Source: CAZVKN01 sp964627035 (GTDB lineage Bacteria; Electryoneota; AABM5-125-24; Hatepunaeales; Hatepunaeaceae). Taken from it: DNA of 19,182 nt. Shown here piece by piece: positions 7,938 through 14,163 of this stretch (position 1 is the stretch's first letter; each line of letters starts with the position of its first letter). Location: the NCBI GenBank assembly GCA_964627035.1, contig CAZVKN010000048.1, forward strand, positions 1-19,182, read 5' to 3'. A program made the translations under genes and the position numbers. The notes under the pieces are model-generated. The model was not told the origin of the DNA. It did not search any database and saw only the letters and a list, made by a program, of their open reading frames with translations.

Positions 7938-8885
7938 TTACGGATCAGACTTGGCTGGTGGGTCCCATTCGAGGAAAGCCTGTCTGGCAATCTGAGTGGT
8001 CATCGGATTGAAATAATCTATCAATTCAGTCTTGTGATAGATCTCAATGTCGGTATGAGTTTCTTCTTCATATTCCATTGCTATCATACCAATATCCCGA
8101 GTGAAGTAGCCTTTTGTAGAGTTACCAAAAAACATTTTCCCCAACCAATGATCAGAATCTCTATAATAATGATTTAGATGCATTTCACCATACCGTGAAT
8201 ACATTATCTCATCAACTGATCTCAGTGTACCAATCTTAAGAGTAGTATCATTTATAGTTCTCGAATAATAATCTGCTTCAAAAGAATGAATCGGATATAA
8301 CGTCCACATTACACCTCTGACTCTCGTCATCCAACTCATTGATGATCTATCAGGCCACCGAGTACAATAATAAGCTGGGCTTTCGACTAAATAATATACA
8401 GTATCCTGTTCAAATCCTTTTTCTTCAGTCCAAACAGATCGTCTCTCAAAGAACTTTTCCCGGTCCCGGTCATAACCTACCCGAATGCTATGATGATAGA
8501 TCCCATCAATCAAAAACAGCTTAATCATTCCCTCATCGGGAAAGTAGTCACAGGGTGACGGTTGATAGCGGATATTATTGCGACGATAGACACGACCGTC
8601 AAACCTGAGGAGGTCATCGGTTAGCTCATACTCTTTCGTGTGGAAGTCATATTGATTGGTCAGAATCAAAGCCCCACCCGCGATATACTCAACGCCGTTC
8701 CCATCAAACGTAATGAACAAGTTCCCTTCAAGGTAGTGATCGGCTTCCGCAAGCTCCCAGCAGCCGACAAGTTCCCGTGAGATTTTCCCGGATGTGTCTG
8801 GCTGGGTGATAATGTTCACGGATTCCGAACAACCGATAAGAATCACTCCGACGATGATGAGAACCATTATTGTGAACTGTTTCAT
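7938..8885 (-). CDS. Lipocalin-like lipoprotein, paralogue 1
   Basis: The ATG at 8885 has AGGTGA seven bases upstream, preferred over a GTG three codons earlier. The 315-residue product has a hydrophobic signal ending in LIGC (Cys19), a good lipobox. The segment LVGCWEL followed by EGNLFITFDGNGVEY resembles the G-x-W entry and early strands of lipocalin-like (LipocalinDB 4/5 type) domains. It shares with its upstream neighbour LVGCWEL, a PC-x-Y-x-PD-x-GMIKL block, SIRV-x-YDR, and a C-terminal FNP-x-TT block. Two non-lipobox cysteines (in GCWEL and SPC) are conserved in both and may pair. The start lies five bases past the neighbour's stop, so the two are an operon created by tandem duplication. 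Function unknown. Confidence 0.8.
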   Translation of the reverse strand: MKQFTIMVLIIVGVILIGCSESVNIITQPDTSGKISRELVGCWELAEADHYLEGNLFITFDGNGVEYIAGGALILTNQYDFHTKEYELTDDLLRFDGRVYRRNNIRYQPSPCDYFPDEGMIKLFLIDGIYHHSIRVGYDRDREKFFERRSVWTEEKGFEQDTVYYLVESPAYYCTRWPDRSSMSWMTRVRGVMWTLYPIHSFEADYYSRTINDTTLKIGTLRSVDEIMYSRYGEMHLNHYYRDSDHWLGKMFFGNSTKGYFTRDIGMIAMEYEEETHTDIEIYHKTELIDYFNPMTTQIARQAFLEWDPPAKSDP

Positions 8886-8890
8886 AATAG

Positions 8891-9823
8891 TCACCTGTCT
8901 GATAGTAAGAGATTCCAGTCCGCTCTCGCTTGTTTAGCTGCGGAGGTAGTTAGTGGGTTGAAGTAGTTGACGATCTCTGCCCTGTGATCTGATGCGAGAG
9001 GATCAACCTCATCCCAGGCGTAAGTAGTAGCTACAACTCCTAATGATGGGGCGAAGTACTGTCCGGTCATCATGTCGCTACCGAGGCGGAATAACCAGTT
9101 CACAATACTCATATAATATGGTGTATCACTATAATATATCCAAGCTCGCCATTGCTTTCCTATGGGTGATCGCTCAACCATTTCGACATCATTGATTACG
9201 CCATAGGGAAGTGCCATGCTGCTTACGAGCTGCTTGTCCCGCATGGAGGTAGCCCAGTAATCACCCCAAAATTCATTGTACTCATTTCGTATTCCATCCG
9301 ATTTCTGAATATGATGTTCTCTAACAATGAACCAGGTAGAATCGCATTCCAAATCGAAATCCAGACTCCAGATTTTGCGTTTTTCAAGAAACAGTTTCCT
9401 CTCCCGATCATACTTTACACGAATTGACAAAGCATAACCGTCATCAATATGATAAAGCTTTATCATCCCATCATCCGGATAATACAGGCAGGGTGATTTT
9501 TCAGGTTTATAATTATAGCGTCGGTAGGTTCTGTCCCGGAATGTCAGCTCATCATCCGCAAGCGTATGATTCAGGATGTGGAAACTAAATCGGGAGGTCT
9601 GGAAAGTTGTGCCGTAGGCACGGTATTCAACTCCTTTACCGTCAAGGGTGATAAATAGATTCCCTTCAAAGAATTCATCGGATTCGATCAGTTCCCAGCA
9701 GCCGACCAAGTCCTCGGTAAAATAATCTGGTGGAACTGTCGGTGCAATGGGCACTTCAGAGCAGTTGACAAACAGAAATGAAAATGTTGTAAATAATAAT
9801 GCTTTAATACTGTCCGCAACCAT
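8891..9823 (-). CDS. Lipocalin-like lipoprotein, paralogue 2
   Basis: The ATG at 9823 has a strong ribosome binding site (GGGGAG, seven bases upstream). The 310-residue product has an N-terminal hydrophobic stretch ending in FVNC (Cys21). Asn before the Cys departs from the usual Gly/Ala/Ser, so lipidation is less certain than for its paralogue. LVGCWELIESDEFFEGNLF, the paired PC and YYPDDGMIKL block, and the FNPLTT ending align with the gene at 7938-8885. The first third looks like a lipocalin-type barrel (G-x-W motif); the second half matches nothing I know. It lies first in the two-gene unit; 130 bases with no recognised element separate it from tmk upstream. Confidence 0.8.
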   Translation of the reverse strand: MVADSIKALLFTTFSFLFVNCSEVPIAPTVPPDYFTEDLVGCWELIESDEFFEGNLFITLDGKGVEYRAYGTTFQTSRFSFHILNHTLADDELTFRDRTYRRYNYKPEKSPCLYYPDDGMIKLYHIDDGYALSIRVKYDRERKLFLEKRKIWSLDFDLECDSTWFIVREHHIQKSDGIRNEYNEFWGDYWATSMRDKQLVSSMALPYGVINDVEMVERSPIGKQWRAWIYYSDTPYYMSIVNWLFRLGSDMMTGQYFAPSLGVVATTYAWDEVDPLASDHRAEIVNYFNPLTTSAAKQARADWNLLLSDR

Positions 9824-9953
9824 AGAATACTCCCCGGGTTGTTTGGGAACAAAAGTAAAACTATTGGAAAGGATTATAATGTAATGTACAACAAAAGGCG
9901 GTTGATGTCAAAGGTGGCATTTAAGTGAGTCCGAATGATGGAGGAAAGCTGGG

Positions 9954-10571
9954 CTACAATATCGCTATAACCAAACCAATCACCTGCTCGTTGACGGTTT
10001 TAATATCCTTTGAAGCGTCAACGACCTTAATCCTGTCGCTGTTTTCCTCAGCCAGCGATAGGTAGCCGTCATGTACACGGTGGAAATATTCCAAACCCTT
10101 TCGTTCAAAGCTGTCTGCATCGCTGACCCGATTTAAAGCCTGTTTAGTATCCATATCCAGCAGAATTGTCAGATCGGGATAAAGACCACCTGTCACTTCA
10201 TCATTAATCTTGGTAATAAAATCTATATCAACACCGCTTCCGTACCCCTGATAGGCAAGTGATGAGTCAGTATAACGATCCAGCAGCACAATAGAACCGT
10301 CTTCTACCATAGGATTGATGGTCTTGTGTACAAGCTCAGCACGTGCTGCGGAGAAAAGCAGAAACTTGGTTTGATCGCTTATCATTTCACCCGGCTGGTC
10401 GGTTTCAAGCAAAATCTTGCGCACCATCTCACCAAATTTGGTCGAACCGGGTTCGCGGAGGAGTGTCACATCCTTGCCGAGATCCTCAAGATGCCTCTGC
10501 AGCAGCTTGATCTGAGTACTCTTACCGACTCCATCTATCCCCTCGAACGATATTAGCTTACCACGGTTCAT
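9954..10571 (-). CDS. tmk: Thymidylate kinase
   Basis: The enzyme phosphorylates dTMP to dTDP for DNA synthesis. The 205-residue protein has the P-loop FEGIDGVGKST (9-19), the DRY motif followed by TDSSLAYQGYG (98-110), a REPGST phosphate-contact motif (39-44), and a lid region near DSFERKG. Length and motif order are normal. The ATG overlaps the stop of lgt in ATGA (10568-10571), so it is translated downstream of lgt in one transcript. Confidence 0.96.
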   Translation of the reverse strand: MNRGKLISFEGIDGVGKSTQIKLLQRHLEDLGKDVTLLREPGSTKFGEMVRKILLETDQPGEMISDQTKFLLFSAARAELVHKTINPMVEDGSIVLLDRYTDSSLAYQGYGSGVDIDFITKINDEVTGGLYPDLTILLDMDTKQALNRVSDADSFERKGLEYFHRVHDGYLSLAEENSDRIKVVDASKDIKTVNEQVIGLVIAIL

Positions 10572-11368
10572 CTGACTGACTTCATCCCTCTGGTAAGCAG
10601 ATACAGCCCGGTTGCGGTCATAGCAATACTGAGAATCATACTCAATGTGAGTCCAAAGTTACCGATGTCAAACAGAACCATCCCCGGACGGTAATATCGT
10701 ACTGTTTCGTTTGCGAATCGGGCGACACCATAAATCGTCAGGAACCAGAAAAACAGCTCACCTTCAAACCGCTTGGATTTGGTTCGCCACAGCAGAAACA
10801 GACCGATCAGTGCGTTGTACAGTGCAGCGTACAATTGCGTCGGATGGATTTCGACTATTCCGTAAACCGATCCGGCGTAGCATGATGTCGGAAATGTTAC
10901 TCCCCAGGGCAGTTCTGTAGGATGACCAAAGCAGCAGCCGTTCAGATAACAGCCGATCCTGCCGATTGCCATCCCAAACGCCAGAGACGGGATCAGTAAA
11001 TCCAGCACCCTCAGAAAAGGCTGACCCTTTCGTTTTGAGTAGTACCACGTCACCCACGCACCACCTATCACACCACCCAAAACAACCAACCCCGCTATTC
11101 CAATCGTGCCGTCACTCTGGATCGGGCTGATAATGTCAAGCCAGCGACCGCGGAACTCGTCGAGGTGAAACAGTACGTAGGTAATACGCGCTCCACCCAA
11201 TCCTCCGACCATCAACCACACGGTAATGTCCATCACAAACTGCGATTCGATGCCGACTCGCTTAGCTCGCTGTACTGCCAGCCACACGCCGAATGCGAAC
11301 GCAAAAAACATCATCAAGCCGTAGCTGTGCAGTTGAAACGATCCTATTTTGAATAATACTTGGTGGAT
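10568..11368 (-). CDS. lgt: Prolipoprotein diacylglyceryl transferase, with non-canonical start
   Basis: Lgt transfers diacylglycerol from phosphatidylglycerol to the lipobox cysteine of prolipoproteins in the inner membrane, the first step for the lipoproteins encoded nearby. Family signatures are clear: HSYG early in the protein, GRIGCYLNGCCFG (about 136-148), HPTQLY (175-180), and an ARFANETVRYYR block near the end; about seven membrane segments. The start is odd. The conserved N-terminus reads (I)HQVLFKIGSF, where homologues have MH-x-VLF, and no ATG or GTG exists in frame upstream. The codon at 11366-11368 is ATC, seven bases after AGGA, so I placed the start there. Alternatives are TTG codons at 11443 or 11449, which lie inside repeat B and would add about 25 unlikely residues, or ATG at 11326, which would delete the conserved HSYG. 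Confidence 0.9.
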   Translation of the reverse strand: MHQVLFKIGSFQLHSYGLMMFFAFAFGVWLAVQRAKRVGIESQFVMDITVWLMVGGLGGARITYVLFHLDEFRGRWLDIISPIQSDGTIGIAGLVVLGGVIGGAWVTWYYSKRKGQPFLRVLDLLIPSLAFGMAIGRIGCYLNGCCFGHPTELPWGVTFPTSCYAGSVYGIVEIHPTQLYAALYNALIGLFLLWRTKSKRFEGELFFWFLTIYGVARFANETVRYYRPGMVLFDIGNFGLTLSMILSIAMTATGLYLLTRGMKSVR

Positions 11369-11403
11369 GAGTGATTCCTGATTATGTGATTGTGTAATTA
11401 TTC

Positions 11404-11454
11404 CTGTAGTCGCGGTTGTCTCAACCGCGACGTGGGCAGACAACCACAACTGCA
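11404..11454. repeat. Palindromic repeat family B, hairpin plus inverted half-unit
   Basis: GTCGCGGTTG-TCT-CAACCGCGAC (11409-11431) is a perfect 10-bp hairpin matching the one at 6051-6075. It is followed by GTGGGCAGACAACCACAACTGCAG, whose reverse complement starts CTGCAGTTGTGGTTGTC, an inverted half of the same unit. The element abuts the 5' end of lgt and supplies the only TTG codons in frame with it. Confidence 0.7.
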
Positions 11455-11484
11455 GGTTAATACAAGGACACGAAGTGATACGGC

Positions 11485-11595
11485 GGGTGGCACGGGTTAC
11501 TTGTTACCCGTGTATCTTTATTCGTAAAAACATACTACTCAAGATACACGTTCACCAATTAATGAAACATGGGCAATGAATAGCCCATGCCACCC
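11485..11595. repeat. Palindromic repeat family D doublet
   Basis: Terminal 8-bp inverted repeats GGGTGGCA/TGCCACCC enclose two hairpins with identical geometry. The first is CACGGGT-(8)-ACCCGTG (11491-11512), the second CATGGGC-(8)-GCCCATG (11568-11589). Each unit is 28 bases and the middle is 55. A decayed relative lies at 104-166 with a shorter middle. The element occupies the space between lat and lgt. Confidence 0.75.
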
Positions 11596-11606
11596 AAACG
11601 ATCTAT

Positions 11607-12920
11607 TTACTTCGACAGAACTTTGTCAATTCCTGCCATACCCTTCTCAATGTCCTTCTTCGTAACGATCAGAGTCGGGCGGAAGCGGATTGACCGTGTG
11701 CCTGCTGACAGCACCAAGATGCCTGCTTCATACAGAGTTACCCGCAGATTATCACGTTCTGCAGTTGTCGGTAGGTCAAACGCACACATTAGTCCGCGAC
11801 CACGTACATTGGTGATGACAGAATGCTTCTTCTCCAGCTTGTTCAGCTCGTCGAGCATCAGCTTGCCCATGTCGGCAGCGTTTTGAACCAGCTTATCTTC
11901 TTCAATGATCTCGAGGTAACGCTGACAGCGAACCATGTCCACCAGATTGCCGCCCCAGGTTGAGTTAATCCGGCTGGAGGTGTTGAAAACGTGGTTGTCA
12001 ACGCTGTCAATCCTGTCACTGCTGAGGATTCCGCACACCTGAGTTTTCTTGCCGAAGCAGATCATGTCCGGTTTCAGTCCGAAGTGCTCGTATGCCCACA
12101 TCTTTCCGGTCAGTCCCATGCCTGTCTGGATCTCGTCAACGATGAACATGATTTCGTTTTCGTTGCACAGATCCTGTAGATCTTTGAGGAATTCACTGCG
12201 GAAGTGGTTGTCGCCACCCTCGCCCTGAATCGGCTCGATTATCATTGCAGCGATGTCACTCCCTTCGCGATAGATGGCATTTTTCGCTTGTTTAAGAGCA
12301 AGTTTCTCACGTTCTTTTAGATCATCGCGGTTCTTGCCTTTGTCAGGGAAGACAATATATGGATTTTCAATGCGGGGCCAATCGAACTTGGGGAAGCCAT
12401 CGGTCTTGGTCGGGTCAGTGTTGGTCAATGACATAGTATATCCGGTGCGACCGTGGAAAGCACCTTTGAAGTGCATGGCTTTTGTACCGCGTCCGAAAGT
12501 GTCACCGGTCATACGGTTGCGCTGGATTTTCCAGTCAAAAGCTGCTTTCAATGCGTTTTCGACTGCCAAGCCTCCTCCTGCGATGAGGAACATATACTTC
12601 ATCTCAGGTGGTGCAGCCAGTTTGAAGAAAGTCTCGACAAATTCAGCCTTGTAGGTCGTGAACAGATCTGAATTCGTGACGTTGTGGACTGCGGTCTGCG
12701 TCAGTCGTTTGAGCGTCTTACTGTCCGTCAATTTCGGATGGTTGAATCCGAGCGGGTTTGATGCAAAGCATGAATAGAAGTCGAGCAGCTCGCGACCTGT
12801 CAGCGCATCGTGCATCATGTTGTGATGACTCTTGTCCATATCGAGGACAAACTCGAAACCGTCGCCGATAAGATGGTTACGGACGGCTGAAATTACGTTT
12901 TTCGGTTCTACAGTGATCAT
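11607..12920 (-). CDS. lat: L-lysine 6-transaminase (lysine epsilon-aminotransferase)
   Basis: This PLP enzyme of class III moves the epsilon-amino group of lysine to 2-oxoglutarate, giving 2-aminoadipate 6-semialdehyde and glutamate. In actinobacteria it feeds beta-lactam or persistence pathways; elsewhere it serves lysine degradation. The 437-residue protein has the cofactor region GGGLAVENALKAAFDWK, the EPIQGEGGDNHF block, the metal/PLP aspartate in FIVDEIQTG, and a lysine in CFGKKTQVCG (Lys291/292) equivalent to the Schiff-base lysine; GKKTQVCG and the whole layout are specific to Lat rather than ornithine or GABA aminotransferases. Start ATG at 12920 has AAGGA seven bases upstream. No aminoadipate-semialdehyde dehydrogenase gene is adjacent, so its pathway partner must lie elsewhere. 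Confidence 0.93.
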   Translation of the reverse strand: MITVEPKNVISAVRNHLIGDGFEFVLDMDKSHHNMMHDALTGRELLDFYSCFASNPLGFNHPKLTDSKTLKRLTQTAVHNVTNSDLFTTYKAEFVETFFKLAAPPEMKYMFLIAGGGLAVENALKAAFDWKIQRNRMTGDTFGRGTKAMHFKGAFHGRTGYTMSLTNTDPTKTDGFPKFDWPRIENPYIVFPDKGKNRDDLKEREKLALKQAKNAIYREGSDIAAMIIEPIQGEGGDNHFRSEFLKDLQDLCNENEIMFIVDEIQTGMGLTGKMWAYEHFGLKPDMICFGKKTQVCGILSSDRIDSVDNHVFNTSSRINSTWGGNLVDMVRCQRYLEIIEEDKLVQNAADMGKLMLDELNKLEKKHSVITNVRGRGLMCAFDLPTTAERDNLRVTLYEAGILVLSAGTRSIRFRPTLIVTKKDIEKGMAGIDKVLSK

Positions 12921-13003
12921 TATTATTTCCTTAATGATAGTTCAGTATTAGTTTTAATTTGTTTAGATTGAATGTAAATATCTGTCAATAGAGCAATTCA
13001 ATC

Positions 13004-13060
13004 TTACGTCTGACCTATCATCCACCCTCTGAGGAGCAGTTTTCGTATCTGTTTATTCAT
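13004..13060 (-). CDS. Possible 18-codon small ORF upstream of lat
   Basis: AAGGAAGGA, an unusually strong ribosome binding site for this window, stands seven bases before an ATG that opens MNKQIRKLLLRGWMIGQT and a TAA stop. The peptide is basic and hydrophobic. It lies 83 bases upstream of lat on the same strand, so it could be a leader peptide, or the start of a gene cut short by repeat insertion or decay. No homologue is recognised. Confidence 0.25.
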   Translation of the reverse strand: MNKQIRKLLLRGWMIGQT

Positions 13061-13079
13061 GTTCAAATCCTTCCTTGTC

Positions 13080-13099
13080 ATTCCCGCGAAGGCGGGAAT
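13080..13099. repeat. dRS3-like palindrome (ATTCCC-N8-GGGAAT)
   Basis: The 20-base palindrome ATTCCC-GCGAAGGC-GGGAAT fits the consensus of the dispersed repeat dRS3 known from Neisseria, and forms an 8-bp stem with a GAAG loop. It is preceded by GTC and followed by CCAG, as such elements often are in other bacteria. One copy is present here. Confidence 0.65.
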
Positions 13100-13120
13100 C
13101 CAGTCTTAAATATATCTTAC

Positions 13121-13198
13121 GCTGTCAGTCCGCCGCACCTGACAGTCATCGCATTGATATTCCACAACTTATGGTGCCAGCTTCGGCGGACTGACACC
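13121..13198. repeat. Palindromic repeat family A doublet (26-26-26 bp), second copy
   Basis: The left unit (13121-13146) begins GCTGTCAGTCCGCCGC and ends CTGACAGT. A 26-base AT-rich spacer follows (13147-13172). The right unit (13173-13198), reversed, begins GGTGTCAGTCCGCCG. Unit lengths, spacer length and inverted arrangement equal those at 6136-6213, although the spacers differ in sequence. Confidence 0.8.
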
Positions 13199-13302
13199 TA
13201 TCCAAATTTACCCGTATTAAAGATAGATTTTTAAACCTCAAGCGCAAGTGTTTTAGCTCAATATTAGTATATTATGAGGAGAATTCTTTGTAAGAAATGT
13301 AG

Positions 13303-13323
13303 CCCGGCTTCTCCGAAGCCGGG
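13303..13323. repeat. GC-rich hairpin
   Basis: CCCGGCTT and AAGCCGGG form an 8-bp stem around CTCCG. There is no T-run on either side, so it does not look like a Rho-independent terminator; it resembles the other intergenic palindromes but has no second copy in the window. Confidence 0.55.
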
Positions 13324-13334
13324 GGGATGATTGC

Positions 13335-13352
13335 ACAACGGATTGATCGGAT
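13335..13352 (+). repeat. Short dispersed repeat H, copy 1
   Basis: ACAACGGATTGATCGGAT matches ACAGCGGATTGAACGGAT at 15094-15111 at 16 of 18 positions. Both copies sit directly beside another repeat element (the long palindrome here, family C there). Confidence 0.45.
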
Positions 13353-13361
13353 TTACATTTT

Positions 13362-13429
13362 ACCACCAAGACACCAAGTCACAAAGAAGACTATTAATGG
13401 TTTTCTTGGTGTCTTCGTGCCTTGGTGGT
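13362..13429. repeat. Long imperfect palindrome (CACCAAG-type)
   Basis: The left arm ACCACCAAGACACCAAG... (13362-13388) and the right arm ending ...GCCTTGGTGGT (13403-13429) are 27-base inverted repeats with about four mismatches, separated by 14 bases. Internally each arm repeats a CACCAAG-like word. Similar palindromes are common in environmental genomes. It lies immediately downstream (minus-strand sense) of the sorting-domain remnant. Confidence 0.65.
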
Positions 13430-13438
13430 TAATCTTTC

Positions 13439-13645
13439 TCATCTAATCAGAACCACCTTTTGCGAGAGACTCTGCTCCTCTGAATTCAGTCTGATGAAAT
13501 AGACTCCACTCACCAATCCATTCCCATCAATTGTAGTACTCCACACACCCGCCGAACGAACTCCACTGAACAGCGTCATAACCTGCCGACCGGAGATGTC
13601 ATACAGCCCGAGGTTATTAATTCTATCCGCTTCAGATATACATAT
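13439..13645 (-). pseudogene. Remnant of a type IX-type C-terminal sorting domain (gene 3' end only)
   Basis: Translated on the minus strand between an in-frame TAG (13646-13648) and the stop TGA (13439-13441), this reads NNLGLYDISGRQVMTLFSG, then a Gly-rich stretch GVWSTTIDGNG, then SGVYFIRLNSEEQS and the end KVVLIR. That order (LYD-x-GR-x-V, a turn, SGVYF-x-RL, then a short basic hydrophobic tail) is characteristic of C-terminal Por/type A sorting or FlgD-like modules. The usual beginning of the module (PNPFN and the strands after it) is missing, there is no start codon or signal, and the sequence upstream becomes AT-rich and unrelated. I therefore read it as the tail of a secreted-protein gene whose body has been deleted or displaced. 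Confidence 0.7.
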
Positions 13646-13875
13646 CTACGTCCTCTAGCATTAATGATCCAATCATACAGCCTAAATAAAAGACCAAATC
13701 ACAATGTTTCAAATGAATTAGTGAAACTCTATGAGAGAACTGATAGCTTTGGATTCTTATCAACTTAAATGAGATCATGTTCACTTTCAAATTTACTACT
13801 TTGATTTGCTTTCTTTAATTTATATATTCGAGATATAGATGTGAGAGACAATCGGGATTTTTCTGTTTTCTAAAT
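13646..13875. other. AT-rich segment without a recognised gene
   Basis: The base composition becomes strikingly AT-rich exactly where the sorting-domain remnant loses its similarity. Only short frames occur (for example a 35-codon plus-strand frame starting at 13664) and none is recognisable. I see no repeat, tRNA or clear promoter in it. Confidence 0.5.
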
Positions 13876-14109
13876 TTGCCCCTCCCAGCTAAAGAGTACA
13901 AATGTAAAAATAGTCTTTGGCTTAATTTTGCTATCGTTATAATTAGCAGTATGACTTCGGTGAATGGCGAAACAAATTCAAAATTACCTAACCCGGAATC
14001 TATTTACATTACTTTCCACTGCAAGACATTCTACCGTGAATCCTGCGGGTACCTTAAGATTATTACTTCCAAGGAGATCTCAAAAGTAGTATCGGAATGT
14101 GCGAGATAG
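13876..14109 (+). CDS. Possible small exported protein
   Basis: A plus-strand frame starting at TTG gives 77 residues. A hydrophobic stretch, SLWLNFAIVIISSMTSVNG, resembles a signal peptide, followed by about 50 residues with three cysteines. There is no ATG before the hydrophobic stretch and no good ribosome binding site, so it may be a decayed gene or chance. It ends 54 bases before the next gene on the same strand. Confidence 0.25.
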   Translation: MPLPAKEYKCKNSLWLNFAIVIISSMTSVNGETNSKLPNPESIYITFHCKTFYRESCGYLKIITSKEISKVVSECAR

Positions 14110-14163
14110 AGTCCTTGCAAAGTATTTTGACCACAGTGATATAAACTTAAAAGGAACCTTCAA

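Noticed and set aside
11326..11449. Standard lgt start at ATG 11326 or TTG 11449
   Set aside because: The ATG would remove the conserved HSYG and first membrane segment; the TTG lies in a palindromic repeat and adds residues with no counterpart in the family.
13664..13771. Plus-strand frame of about 35 codons in the AT-rich segment
   Set aside because: No ribosome binding site and no recognisable similarity; compatible with chance.
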